Source: Leucocoprinus leucothites (taxonomy: Eukaryota > Basidiomycota > Agaricomycetes > Agaricales > Agaricaceae). From it: 64,000 nt of DNA. Positions 23,098-36,063 of the stretch are shown here, in pieces. The DNA lies in the NCBI GenBank assembly GCA_013368445.1, contig JAACJO010000026.1, forward strand, positions 1-64,000, written 5' to 3'. Each line of letters starts with the position of its first letter. Position 1 is the first letter of the stretch. The translations under genes and the position numbers were made by a program. The notes below the pieces were generated by a model. That model made no database searches and was not told the DNA's origin. It saw nothing but the letters and a program-made list of their open reading frames with translations.

Positions 23098-25376
23098 ATG
23101 GGTCACAAAGGAACAAATGGCAATCTCCCTCTTGATGTTGCACAGATCAAGCTTCTCAAAGGACTTGTGAATGAAGCCATTTCCATTCATGCCAGTATCA
23201 ATGAGGAGGGAAGTACCTACAACACTCTTCAAGACTGGGTTAAAGCCATCACCATTCCTTGATACAACAACCTATCAGCCACCCCTGCAACTAACTACCA
23301 GGAACAAGTGTGTGTATCCGGTGCTCATTTTTTAGCTCTCCCTTTGACTGGTCTCTAGCAAATTTATTGTTGGTACAAGAACTATTGCCAACACATCACT
23401 CCAAAGGCCAAGAAGTCGACAGTACCCAAAACAAATTCACTGACCCCAGCTCAAGGAGAATCATCTGGATGACTCAAGAGTGTCTGTGACTTTGTTGCCA
23501 ACAAACACCACACTGATATCTATGCTGCTGCTAGAGAGACACACAATGGTGCCAGCAAATTCACTGTACATTGGAATAAAGCCTTGACAGAGAAAGTTGC
23601 ATCAATCCTGGAAGATGAGCATGCAAAATACAAGGATGCCATTCACACTGAAGTAGAGCAGCATAAACTGCCTCCAAGCAAAGCACAGATTCTGGTGTAA
23701 GTTGTTCCCCTATCACTCAGATACACCTCCCTTATGTTTCTTACAGTGAACAAACAGAGTTAAAAACAGTACTCACTTGCCACATCCGAGAGCTGCTGGG
23801 CTGGGAACAGAAGCAATATGGTGATGCTGTCTGCTTTTTAGCAGTCACTTATCATGATACAAGCAACAATGTTCAGGAGCTAAGGTGGGTTCAAATTCCC
23901 GAGCTCCTCTACATGTAACCTTTACTGATCACACCTTAGCTTCATGATCAGTAACCATCCAGACTCCTTGTTGAGTTATGGCCCTTTCCTTGCTCATTAT
24001 GAACAGGAAATGGGTGGAGAGCTCAGTGCAATGGTAGAAAGGATGCTTCCCAGTAAGTTAACTGTTGCTGTCTTCGACTTTGTGGCTTACTCAGTAGTGC
24101 AGGGCATGAGGTAAATAATCTTCTGCTGTTTAAACAGCTTCCAACAGGCACACTGGTCATCTTGGAAAGCATTGACTTCGATGCTTTTCTGTTTGAGGAA
24201 GTTTATTCCATTATGGAACTCTTCTTAAAGAGAGCATGGGGTGAGCAATTGCTTGGTCATATCAAATTGTGTAATCTGACTGAAGACCCATAGAAGCTAG
24301 CCACACCTCTTGCACTCCTGAGAGCGTTCCTTGGGATATCCTTGATTCTGTTGAAGAACAAAAGTTGCTTCTCTTGGACCCATCAGCTTTTGTGTCATTC
24401 CCATCCCTGCATCCATTGAATATGTCCAGATCTTCTATTTTTTATTTTTCAAGACTGTCTCATTACCTGAACATCAGTTTGCATTTGTTCATGATACAAT
24501 GGAGTCATATGTGTGGTCCTTCTCTAGGCATGCTTTCAGGCTAAAGGAATTTCAGTAGTGAAACTCAGGAGCCCCCATCTTGTGCAAGTTCCCCCCCTAA
24601 GAGACCAGTGATGCCTATTGCATCATCACTAGACTTCCTCCCTGTTGATGGGGTAGATACTCTATTTAAAGCACAGATGAACCCCTCATTGCCACCATTG
24701 AGCAATGTACCTGCTCCAGTTACCCCATCTTTATCTTCCAACTCTCAGATTCAAGAAGAGATACCATTGGTTCCAAATACTCCCAAGATATATCCGAATT
24801 TATCTCTACCACATGCTATCACCCTTACTGCCAATGTCCCTTTAATTATGCCTATCTCTACAACACCCTCCAGCTCTCCATCTAGTCATGTCATCTCCTC
24901 TGAGCCGGCCTTACCTTTACAGGATGCCTCTGAGTATGTCAATCACATGCCTTTCACATCAATCTCCACTTTGTCTATTGTTCCTGAGCATCCTTCCCTA
25001 TTAGCACTCCAATCAATTCCATAGATCCTTTTCTTTCTATGACATTGCTCAATGGATCTGCTGTTTGAGCCGGCACTGCCACTACTGAACAAACTCTGCT
25101 CCCCCAACAACCTGATATCCTTCCCAAGTCAACCAACAAAGCTCCACCCACCCGCCATAAAATGTTACCTCAGGTTGTCACATCCCAATGCAGTTCAAAG
25201 ATAGCAGTCAACAAAGTGCACCCTCCATCTCAGAGGTCTCAAAAGTCACTTCAAAACCCAAAAGAGCCTACTAATATGGCCGTTCCATTAACAACAAGGA
25301 ACCCACCAAATAAATCAAGGAGGTATGTCTATTTGTTACTCCTAAGTCAGTCCATTACTGGGGGTCACTCTACTTA
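23098..25376 (+). pseudogene. Unknown multi-exon ORF, transposon-like decay
   Basis: Not recognised. From an ATG at 23098 about 200 codons are readable with three stops (TGA, TAG, TGA), two of them at plausible Arg sites. A donor GTAAGT follows at about 23,698, then an acceptor TTACAG near 23,747 and a second exon (ELKTVLTCHIRELLGWEQK), another intron (about 23,887-23,939) and an exon beginning with SFMISNHPDSLLSYGPF. A long Ser/Pro-rich open stretch lies at 24,608-25,024 and a basic one at 25,162-25,377. The N-terminal part is helical and charged (FVANKHHTDIYAAARETH). The layout, an N-terminal folded part with a low-complexity tail, is reminiscent of cargo ORFs of fungal DNA transposons, but I cannot assign one. 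Confidence 0.4.
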
Positions 25377-27672
25377 GGAAATGAGTCAATGAATGTTGGA
25401 CCTACAAAGAACAGGAGAATCCCAGTGAGGACAAATGGGGACATAGCAGCCCATCTGGCTCCAGCACCTAAGCAAAGGCAATCCACAGCCAAGAGACCCT
25501 CGAATAAATGCCAATGAGCAAGGTAATCCAATTGATCACTATTTCTGCCATCTGTGTTCAGGGTCCTTTTATCCTTTCTCTTGTCACTTGCTAAATTTTC
25601 AGTCATTACCCATTAATTACCAGTGATAATCGCAGCTTTCATTGGATCATTGATTTCATTTGATTATTGATAATCACAGATTTCACTAGATTATTCTTGA
25701 TTATTCTTGAGTGTCTGATTAGATAATCACGGATTTTGCTTGATTATCTTCAGATCATCATGACTCCTTTACCTGTCTATTTTTTTCTACTCAGTGCCTC
25801 TTCTAATAAAGCTAAATAATCGCAAATATAATCCTGGTGAATACTGTCCTCTATATGCCATTCTCCTTAGGATAATCCTGAATAATCATTGGTGAAATCC
25901 TGAAATCCTGAATAACCCTACTCCTGACTTAATAATCTCCCTCTCCACCCCAACAGCCTACCTGTCCACACCCTGGAGCCCCTCTAGCAGGGGGATTATA
26001 ATAATCATAATCACAAACATTGAAATCACGATTGCTTGCTATAGTCAAGCCAGGATTATCTAGGCTTTTGAGAGGAATGCAGCATACCAAATGAAGGTAA
26101 AGTCAGTACAAGGACCTGGGATGGTGGGCAAGCTCCCTATTTCATGCCATAATCAAGCTATTCTCTCTTTCTATGAATGTTATGTATATTGATTATATCT
26201 AGCATTTGTTTCCTTTACAATATGAAGTCAATATTAGCTTTACTTAAGTAATATCGCAATTATGTTTTCATCTTATTTGTTCTTGTATTTTCCTGTTTTA
26301 TTTCAACTCATTTACTTTGTCTTGTTATGACTCATTATGTCTTGTTTGGTTTTATTTACATTTTGATGACATGTGATTATTAAATATAGCTATGCTATAT
26401 TTGGACTATCTTGTGATCTAGTCAGATGATCAAAGAAGACCTTCTTTAGAAGAACTTCTAAAGCTTCTTTAACAGATCATGTCTTATATAGTTTAATTAG
26501 CGTTAAGGAAGCTGTATGCTTCTCTTCTTTCATTAGAAGCCCTTAACCCTAGTTAATAATAGATACAGACTTGTATCATATATAAGTCATTGACATCTAC
26601 CAAGGAGAAACATTGTTTCTACTTGGTTAGATAGAGACTCAATACAAGCCTTTATCTACATAAAGTCAAATTGAACTTAAGCTCTAAGATCTCAATTACT
26701 AAAGTCTTTACTCTTATAATCACCATATTATAACTCTGACTTTGTAAACGACTTTGTCACTTACCAAGAAGGAGTCCCCTTTGATAAGATCAAGTTGATA
26801 CTTATCACACCAGCTTAGGACCAGGCCAGTGTCACTATAACAATGAAACCATGACTCTTTTGTTCAATGCAATAGTCATTCACCTGGTTTCCTATATTTA
26901 TCATCATTCACAGCATCCAGGTATTAAGAGGAAGATTATTGTGACAAGAGCCAAGTCAATGTTGAAGACCATCACCCCTCTTACTGGCTGTCCTCCTGCT
27001 GCTCTGATCAGTCCTTTATGTTGAGAGGCCATGCAAAGCCTCAACCAATCACATATCTATATTCAATGATGCTTGATAGTGACCTTGTCTTGTTGTCAGC
27101 TCTCCTGAAACATCCAAGCTCTGGATATCTGAAGGAGGTGTGTTGTATGTGTATGGTATATCTGGGACCTTTGATTAACAAAGTTACCTCCTGCATCATT
27201 TTTATAATGGATCCCCCCCGTAATTCCTTTATGCATTATCCTATACCCTTGTTTATGATACCTATATGTCCATTGTGCTCCCTCTGTCTCCAATGGTCAC
27301 ATTTATACAGTTCTGATCTCTGTTATTCATGTTTTTTATTTGAAACACCACTGCCTATGATCCTTGTTGCCTTCCCCATTGTTGACAGGCAAATACTCAC
27401 CAGAGAATGCTACATGTTTTGAATGAGTTTCACAGGAAGGAGATAGCAAGGCCTTAGGGATCTACATACTGGGATATTCTGGGATGGGCAGGAATATACC
27501 AGGACCCCCGAAAACTGGGTGCTATGCCTGGGCAAATCCAGATAGGATTTGAAGTTTTGGGCCAAAATGCCTTGGTGCTACATGTGGATAAGAACTGGGG
27601 GTCTGAGGGGCCTAGTCAGTGCTTTGGATAAAAATCAGGGTCCTCCAATGCTCTCTTCCTATACTGTCAGGC
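25377..27672. other. AT-rich DNA with repeated GATTAT/ATAATC words
   Basis: No gene is supported. Between about 25,620 and 26,060 the words GATTATT, GATAATC and ATAATCCTGA recur on both strands every 15-40 bases. From 26,160 to 26,900 the sequence is very AT-rich. An open stretch at 27,018-27,422 (134 codons) is hydrophobic and Cys-rich without family features and is probably chance. Confidence 0.45.
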
Positions 27673-28266
27673 TGTCACGACCCAATTCTCCCGAATGGCC
27701 TGGCTGGCAATATCTTACTTAGAATCTTTTTATGCAGGCTTTTGTTTCCATCTCATCACATCAGCTCACTTCCACTTCATTCGCTCCACTCTTCTTCTTT
27801 GCCCTATGCATTGTATTCGGACTTTCCCATGTCATGTCATGTTCCATTCCCCTTGTCATTTTTAGTTCCCTTCTGATGTCCTGGATATTCTTATCTTCTG
27901 GCCTTTCCGAAATGTTGGACAATAATTCTGCTTTTATCCTTTTTCTGCAATATCTTTGTTTTGTTAGTACCCAACCCTATCCGCCATATTGTATATAAGT
28001 AGTCGAACTTGTACCGTACTCTCCAGTCTGATAATCAACTAAGTCACGTGTTACTACTCTGTCTGTTCTCTGCTCTCTCTTTGCCCTCCCATTTCTATCT
28101 GTTTCCGAAATACAGGTCAGTGTCAGTAGTGGCACAACACATAAGTTGAGGCCAAGACCCACTTCCATGTTCATCGACTGGATCAGTCATCTCTGCTCCT
28201 CTGTCTTAGACACCCGGTCTTGAACATCGGCTCCGTTCCCTGCCCTTAGTAACCCAGTTCTTGACA
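27673..28266 (+). repeat. Solo LTR, family B, with perfect CAGGC duplication
   Basis: A 594-bp LTR with termini TGTCA..TGACA, flanked by CAGGC on both sides (27668-27672 and 28267-28271). It contains TATATAAG near 27,992 as a likely TATA box. The same family occurs reversed at 40364-40965, with matching ends and strong similarity throughout. No internal retroelement sequence is present, so this is a solo LTR left by recombination. Confidence 0.9.
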
Positions 28267-28271
28267 CAGGC

Positions 28272-30378
28272 TGAAATAAGGTGCTGAAAGAAGGGAATGA
28301 TCCCTTAGGTGCCATCTGGATAAAAATTGTGGGGGGGCTTAGGCCTTGAACACTTCCAGATAAGACTTGGCCAAAAAGTCTTAAATTCACAAATTCCCAG
28401 AAAGGCATCATCCACAATAATTGGGGGTCCTAATATACCTTGCAACGAAAAGTTTTGGAAAAGCAGTATATGTAATTCTCACCAAGTGGATGAGGTTACA
28501 ACATGTGTAACCCCATGCTCAGGTGCTATTAGGAGAGCATCAGGAATGGCAAATTGCTATTCAACCTAGGAGCATAAGACACTGGGTGTTCTGAGTCAGC
28601 CAGAGATGATGTACTACTCCCATCTAAGAAGGTTAGCCCAATTTCACTTAAATGGACCAATGATTCTTTGTTTAAGGAGAGAGCCTCAGAGTTGTTCAGT
28701 GAAGATCCATGCATTATCCAAAGTTGGAAAAGATAAGGTCATTTTGAAGTTTGTTCATGGACTAGTAAATTGATCGAATCCTTGAAGGCCTGGTGCACTG
28801 CCAGGACCCCTGTTAATTAGGCACTAGGCCTGATCAAAAACAGATAAAATTTGGGAGATTTCAAAAAATCCCCCATGTATATCTGGATAAAATTTGAGGG
28901 TTTGGGGCAAAATCCCTGACAAGTGCATGCAGATAAAAACTCACAGTCCAAGGAGAGGCCTGGTAAGTATATACGGATAAATTTTCTACTCTCAGTCAAC
29001 CCTATAATAGCCTGATGGCAATTATTCTCAGGGTGCAACCAAGTAGTAGATTTATAGGTTTGATGTGTTGATGTCCTGCCATTGTATAACTACATACATT
29101 TCAGAGTAATGCTAACCAAGGATGATTGAAAGTTGAAAGTCAGCTGTCAAGTGCTAAACATTGAAACTTCTTCCCCTAAATCTGAGAGAAGGCTACCAGA
29201 GGTGATCAAAACTGTCATTGAACTCCATGCTTTTCTCTATCCCTTGACATATACTATGGAATCAAATAGTACACTACTGAAGGTTAATCAAGCTGATTTA
29301 TGAAATTTAATATCTGATAGATTTTCTTGTGATTGGCAATTCTACACCCATGATTTGTCTGAAATGATGTTTCAGGCAATGGTCCTGGTCATAGGAACAG
29401 AGCAGAGAGCAAGGGGGGGAAAGAAGAAAACAAAAAGGCAATTATGACTTAAGCCCCTGTTCCCTGAACTCATTTGCAGATAAAAATTTGAGATTTGGGA
29501 GGGCTTGACGCCCATGCAGATAAATTTTGGTCAAAAAGCATGCAGATAAAAATTCAAAATCTGGGATCAGGCCTAGCACCTAATTAATGGGGGTCCTCCA
29601 CTGCCCCCAGCACTGCCCAGGGAGATGATGAGCAGTTTAATTAGAATACCTGAACTGAATGGGGTAGGTCACATCACCCTGAGTATGTGTATTGAGATCT
29701 CTTTCACATGAAGGAGGCACCATTATCAGATCCCCCCATATCATACTTTCTGAGCAAATCAGGGTACAGTAGAAGTTCTCATACTGCATAACATTGGGGT
29801 CACCAAAACTGTATGCATTATGAAAAATATGCACTAGGGTATGTGTGGGAGAATATGATATACAGGTACCAATATATGAATTATTGGCGACTTTATCATC
29901 CTGACTCTCACTTTGAGCTCAGCCCTTTGGTGCTCTCAAAATGTGGCACTACTTCATCTTGAGTCATAGCTGCATAATCATCTATGAACTGGAAGACCAT
30001 CATCCAGTCTGTGAGAGTAAGGATTTCTCAGTGAGCAATAGACAGCAACTTAGCAGATGTCTTTGGTGCATTCTTTGGCCTGCTTGCTTTCATTTTCCAG
30101 ACATATGGTGGGGGCTTATGATGAGGTTTCCACATGTTTTCTTTTGCCATTCTGTAAGGACAGTGAATTATGCAGCAGATACAGTGGCTCAAAAACTGTC
30201 CCAATGTTTTCGCATTTTGGACAGATTTGCTAATACCAGGGCAGATATATGGCCTAGCATCCTGAAAATAATCACACAGGTACCTTGACATATTGGGAGC
30301 ATAATTTCCCATGATCACATGATCTTGTACATCAATGAATTTTTAATGAATTATCGAAAATATCTACTGATTAGGACA
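28272..30378. other. Non-coding region with recurring GCAGATAAAA-type motif
   Basis: No gene seen. A short motif of the form (c/t)(a/g)GATAAAA(a/t)TT recurs at irregular spacing (for example near 28,315, 28,350, 28,840, 28,885, 28,930, 28,970, 29,478, 29,514 and 29,541, also near 27,540 and 27,590 before the solo LTR), often followed by G-rich text such as TTTGGG or GGGGGG. Confidence 0.5.
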
Positions 30379-31755
30379 GTTTTTTTGACCCCCTGTTATC
30401 TACCTACTCAATACTTTGTATGACCTCATCTTGCCCTGATAACTGCCTCAATCCTTCTGGGCATGCTTTTTATCAGCCTTTGGCACCTTTCTGCTAGAAT
30501 CTTATTCCACTCCTCTACTAGCATCTCCCACAATTCAAATACTCCCTTGGGTGGTCTTTCATATGCCTTCAGCTGGTCCTTCAGATAGGTCCAGAGGTTT
30601 TCAATGGGATTTAGGTCAGGGGATTGTGCAGGCCATGATAGAACTTGAATGTTGTTGTCCACAAACCATTGTTGTCCCAGTTTTGAGGTGTGTTTTAAGT
30701 CATTATCCTGCTGGAATATCCTCTCCTCCTCCTCCATCTCCAACTTCTCAAAGCTTTCCACCACCCCATTGTCCAAAGTCTCGCAGTATTGCACTACATC
30801 CATATTCCCTTGAACCTCTATCAGCTTTCCTACCCCATTCCACCCCATACACCCCCACACCATCATGTTACCACCTCCTCCATGTTCAACAGTAGGGAGA
30901 GTGGCCCTATCTGACAGTGGTTCCCCCCTCTCCTTCTAGGTATACACCTTTCCATCTGACCCAATCCTGTTGATCTTTGTTTCATCTGTCCACAACACCC
31001 TCTTCAAGTCCTCCACTGTCCAATTCCTATGTTCATGTGCAAAGTCAAGGCATTCCTCATGATGTTGCTTTTTGAGTAGAGGTTATTTGATCTTGGTTAC
31101 AGAGTGAAATCCATTGTTCTGAAGGGTATTTCTGACAGTTGGGGTGTGACAGGGTCAGACAGAGTAGAGCAACTCAAAGCATACAGTAATACACTGGTCA
31201 TGTGTACACCATTGTACAGTAGTGATTCCTGCACCAATTTGAAGTATTCCTTCCAGTTTTTTTTTGGCTTGGAGATGTGGAATAAGTGAATCTAAGATTC
31301 CCAGCAGAAATTTAGCAGTATTATACTCATTCATGAGCAGAAAGCAGTGTTCTTTGCATTTCTCATAACTGTACAATATTGCATTCAGGTTTTGGTCACT
31401 CAGTAGTTCAAATTGTAGGGCAGAAGACAGCACTATGTTATGTATCATAGTTAAGAGAATGACTGTGCAAAGTTTCAGAGTTTTCAGGCATATGGATAAT
31501 GTTAAGGGGTGAAATGCCATTGAAGGATGATCCATAAAGGAAGAAATTGTGGCTAAATGTGACAGCATATTACCTTTTTTGGTAATGACATCAGTATTTT
31601 GTAATGGTGTACAGCTGAGTCATAAACCTCAAAATAGCACTGTTCCAAGTATTCAATGTACTAAGCCTCAAAAAATAGAGCTCTCCCCACAGGAAGATGA
31701 GGATTCAAGACAATACTATACATTATGTTCTAGTAAAACTCTAGGTCAAAAAAAC
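30379..31755 (-). mobile_element. Tc1-like transposon relic
   Basis: A DD34E transposase relic lies between a 12-bp inverted repeat, GTTTTTTTGACC at 30379-30390 and its complement at 31744-31755. The distance (about 1.4 kb) suits a Tc1-like element. The outermost bases do not pair cleanly up to a TA dinucleotide, so the true ends may lie a few bases outside. Confidence 0.6.
30426..31334 (-). pseudogene. Tc1-like DD34E transposase, decayed
   Basis: Cut-and-paste transposase of the Tc1 group. The C-terminal 146 codons are open. Catalytic sites: first Asp in VLWTDETKI (about 30,990), second in QQDNDLKHTS, and Glu in SPDLNPIENLW, with 34 residues between the second Asp and the Glu. Upstream, a helix-turn-helix-like part (TPTVRNTLQNNGFHSVTKIK, about 31,080-31,140) and a putative start at 31334 are readable through three stops: a TGA near 31,160, a TAA near 31,090 and a TAG in place of Trp near 30,939. 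The DNA-binding N-terminus is poorly preserved. Confidence 0.85.
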
Positions 31756-31787
31756 CAGATTTGGGATAGATATAGGCCATATACCAA

Positions 31788-32418
31788 TTGCATGTACACA
31801 TGACTGGTGTATTACTGTATCATGCAAAGTGGAAGACAATTCTTCATGTAAAGGATGCCCTCTCATTTTCAGCTAGGGCTCAATGCCCTTTGTCAAGCCT
31901 CATTCATGATCCACACTGGTCATCAATTGTTCCACCAGTTCTGACTTCAGGGCTTCAGCTACACTATGTCCAAGAAGGTTTTAGTGACATCAACTCAGGC
32001 AATTCTACTCAGGCTGTCATCACTCACAAACAAGATCATAATGAAAGAAGATACTTCCCAGACTCTGTCCCTCTACAACCTGCAGCATCCACTTCACACC
32101 TGGCAACCACTAGCCTTCCTCTTGTACCCCAGGCTCAACCTCCATCTGCTTACCCACATGCATCACAGAATCAGCATGTCCAGTGGCAACAACAAATTGA
32201 ATGCAATGCACAGAACTGAGTACATACTCACAAAGATTCTCAAGTCAAGCCAGAGAAGAAACCATGTCACCCTTGAACATGTTGGAAATGTGCATATCCT
32301 GAATGTAAAGGAAGGTGGGGTGTTTCAGATTGCAGAAATCCATGTCAGGATTGTAGGAAAGTCAATTATCAAGGTCAAAATAGTAGTAAGCCCCATCTGA
32401 CATGTTCTGAGGGCTGGT
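31788..32418 (+). pseudogene. Cys-rich ORF relic, possible zinc-binding protein
   Basis: I do not recognise the full protein. A first segment (31788-32219) is rich in Ser, Pro, Gln and His; in the same frame, after TGA stops, comes a Cys cluster (about 32,275-32,400) with the pattern CxxC-x4-C-x9-C-x3-CxxC and a final C. The TGA immediately before the first Cys pair would be Arg if read as CGA. Such clusters occur in zinc-binding proteins encoded by fungal mobile elements, but no named family fits from motif reading alone. Confidence 0.4.
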
Positions 32419-34003
32419 AGTTAGAAACTGATTGTTGCTGGGGTAATCAAGTATGGCAGCTTTGAATTGAAGTTGGTATCCAATAACATGACCCTTTACT
32501 GTGAATATATACAACCCTTAAGAGCAAAAACCTCAAAACCTATCATGGTAACCAGTAATAAGGTAGGGGACACCAGGATTTAGCACCTTATGTAAGCTAG
32601 TTGATAAGTGCTGAAAACAGCAAATTATGGGGGGTTCTGAGGTCATGGAAGAAAATAAATCTTGATTTTGCCTTAGGAGTGATGGTTATGACTGTGAATG
32701 GCCATCTGGCCACCCCAAAACACATTCCAAGCTTGAGGGCTAGCCAAAACTCAATTTACTGACATTAAGAATACACTCTGTGGGTGCTCTCATATGGTGT
32801 CAGATATGGGCACCTAAATATAAGCTTACTAAGTGGCAAATTTGAGGTTGACGAAACCTTTCACTCAAGTTTTTTTGTTGCAAACATGTTATTTCAATAA
32901 AAGGACAGCTTTTGAGGAAAATTAATATTTTCGAAATTACTCCATGAGATTCAACTTTTTTTTTTACAAAATTCTTCCTGGGAAATGTTTGAAATGATCT
33001 TTGCTTCCACTCCCAGGAGCCAGATTTCTCATTAGTGCAATGTAGTCAACATTATTGAGTCAACAAGGTTTGAGAAAGATTGCTTATGTAAGGGTGTGTG
33101 TGTTCCTGATGTCCCCTACCTTATCTGTATTGAACTCAGGGTTGAGGTGAGCTGAATCATAGTATACATAACATATGAGAGCACCCAAGGATGAATTGAT
33201 GGCTAATAACTCTAATCTCTCTCTCTCCTTCCTCTTTTGGTTTTCTTTTCTTTCTTTTTTCTTTTTCTTGCCACTAGCATCACTATCCAGCCAAATCTTG
33301 AGCTCTCCTAGTAATACCACAAAAAGAATTCAGGTGCATTCCAAGGCATTAATAATTATTTGGTTACATTGATTTGTACAAAATGCCTTTGAAGGTCTGA
33401 GCTGGTTTGCTGATAGTCACAAAACTGCTACAGAAATTGATCCCTCCCAAATATCAGCCCCAAACTAAAGCATATGTGTTGGTCAGGAGTTGACAGCAAA
33501 CACATGGGGCATGAAAAGGACTGACAACCAGGTGAGCTTATAGACATGAAGTACTGTGATGAGGTGGGGGTGAATCATGATACAGATCCCATTTGCAACC
33601 TTCAAGTCAAGCCAATTTCACTCATCTCCATTGTCAATACCTCCATTACTGCATCAAGAAATCCATTTTTTCCTGATTCAGCCTTTTAGTTCTCATCAGT
33701 GAATAGCAACTTGTCAAGCCATCATAATGCCCAATAAGGGATTATAAGACTATGGCCTATCTTTTTTAGCTTCCACCAGGATGTGGGTATCTTGCATTTC
33801 ATACACACTAAGCTATCAAGCTGTATTGACTCCATACAGGTCTGCTGTTTTTTCATAACAATAATTGCTAGTCAAAAACCATTATGATCTGCTAATCAGA
33901 ATGTTGTTGAATGATCACAGACTCATAGTGGTTTATCATTTGTCCCCTGTATGGTGACCCACAGCCTGCTAATAGATATAATAATATATGTTGAGGTTAA
34001 ACA
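32419..34003. other. No gene recognised
   Basis: CpG-poor, AT-rich sequence with no supported coding region. It contains a pyrimidine-rich microsatellite-like stretch (33,217-33,272, TCTCTC and TTTTC repeats). The last five bases (33999-34003, AAACA) are the left target duplication of the copia element. Confidence 0.5.
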
Positions 34004-34377
34004 TGTTGAATCACATGTGCATTTATATGCAGCTATATTTGTGTTCACTCTCAATTATGACATATGCATTCTATTATTAGATACCACTATGTTTATGCAC
34101 TGATACTTTGTGTGGACAATACATGTTTTACTATATGTTTTACTTGTACCCTTTACCACCTCGAAATGATGGTGTAATGTCCTCTTTATAGTAGTAACAA
34201 TATGGACAATTTAGTATAAATTCTTTGTATTTTCTTCATTATTCTACAGTCAACTCTATACTCTCAGTTGCAACTCTACTACAACTCTTACTCCCATAAC
34301 AGTTTACTGCCTAGCAAAGTAAGTCATTGACTATGTTGTCTACCTTCATCACTATGCTCCTTGTTGCTACTTTGACA
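34004..34377 (+). repeat. 5' LTR of the copia element
   Basis: Starts TGTTGAATCACATG and ends GCTACTTTGACA. Matches 44670-45043 at nearly all positions. Differences are mainly CpG-type transitions, for example its terminal TTTGACA against TTCAACA in the right LTR and TTCGACA in the solo copy at 36582. Confidence 0.95.
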
Positions 34378-34611
34378 GGTTATGGGCCCTGATCACCAGC
34401 TCAATATTGCACTAGCTGACTAGTTTGCTGTGCTTGATGTCTGAGAAGGAGTAGATTGACCTGTTATGGGAAGGCCACTTCTTAGTGCCACTGCTGTACC
34501 TTGTGAAGGGCCCAGCATCCCTTCTCATTTCTGTGTCTTACCCTAGCCCTTAGGTGATTTGGGTTCGAAACCTTGCTCAATTAGCACATTGTTGCTGCTT
34601 CTAATAAACAA

Positions 34612-36063
34612 TGTTGACTGATGACTTCTTTTCGGAATGTCTTCTATCAACAACAGAGCTTCTCATGTCTCCATTCTTCAAGGTCCCCAGAACTATCAGT
34701 TTTGGTCCATGAGAATGCAGGGATTCCTTTCCATGATCATGACCCCTGAACCCCTCTTCTCTTATGGGTTGGTCAGTTACTAGTGATATTGTACCTCTGC
34801 TCCCTGTTCTTGTCACTCCAGTCATGGATGCTGATAGACATATATCAAATGCTGCAGACATTGTTGCTGCATGGAACCTTCATGATGAAGAAGAGCATTG
34901 AAGGAACTTTCTTGAGCAATCTGCCATTGGCATGCTGATCCAAGCTGTTCCAGATTCCATGCTCCATCTAATCATCCAAGGAGATCCAAGTGCCACATGA
35001 GACAGTCTTCAACACCTTTATGGTGTCCAGGGTCCTGTATCAGTCTATGGTAACTTTGTATGTGCTGTTTCCTGGTCTCTCTCCAGTAACATGGATCCAG
35101 CTCAGTCTATTGCTGAGCTTGAATCACTCTTCACTCGGATTCAAGGCATGACTGTGCAACTTCCTGAGATGATCTATGCTATGATTCTGCTTTGCTCTGT
35201 CCTGCAAGGGATGGAAACCTTGGCCCAGTCTATTCTTGCAAATCAAACGCAGATGTCCCAACTCACATGGGATCTGGTCTATAGCACCATTCAGGCTGCT
35301 TGGTCCCAGAAAATGACTGGAACTGCTTCTTGCACTGGCTGCTCCAATGGCCAATGGCAGCAGAACTGGAACCCCAGCAATCAACAACACAAGGGCCAAG
35401 GACAACAAGGGCCATTTCAATCACAGCCCCAGCAGCAGCAGTAGTAGCAGCCTCCTAATCAAGGCACTGGCAAGAAGCTGGTAACAACCAATCTGGCAAT
35501 CCTGGAGGAGATGGCAAGAAAGGAAAGCACAGTAAGAGAGGAGGCAAAAAAGGCAAGGGTGCTGCTAATGAAGCTGCAACCGATGCTGACACCTCCAACT
35601 CCTCTGGAGTCCCTGCCATCACTCCTCAATATGGCACTTCCAGTGCCATCAGTTTTGCTGCCCCCACTATTACTAACTGTCCTCTCCTCGCAAACTGGAT
35701 TGCCTCACTAGCAGAACTGACTAACACAGGCCCTTCATCATTCACACACCACCTTGTTGCAGAAGTGCAAAAGAATACACTGTAGCTTCAGGAGCAAATC
35801 TCTAAATCTCCTCAGTCCGAGGGATATTGTCAAAGAAGCTTGAAAGCTACCAAGGTTAAGGTTCTAAAGATCTAGGATGAGTGGCTCACTGACCTTGTGG
35901 TTGAGGCTGATAAGACAGGCTCCATGATTGAGGAGATTCCTTATTATGGGGAGAATATGGACAAATGCCCACTGTCACCAAGGTTGACACCTCCAGCTGA
36001 TCTAATGCTCAAGTCTGACTCCAAGGGAGAGGATTCTGATGGGTGGACTTCTGGGTTGTGGAC
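34612..36063 (+). pseudogene. gag: Copia gag region, decayed
   Basis: Left coding part of the copia element. The clearest segment (about 35,091-35,444) encodes a UBN2/retrotrans_gag-like helical domain (IAELESLFTRIQGMTVQLPEMIYAMILL), then a Gln/Asn/Gly-rich stretch and a basic Lys/Gly region (about 35,505-35,560) that may bind RNA. Several stops (including TAG TAG at about 35,443) and frame changes are present. The hAT element cuts it at 36071. The sequence resumes at 40091 after one copy of the AACACAAG target and leads to the protease. Confidence 0.65.

Noticed and set aside
27018..27422. 134-codon ORF as a gene
   Set aside because: Hydrophobic and Cys-rich composition in decayed AT-rich DNA, with no homology features and no plausible neighbours.
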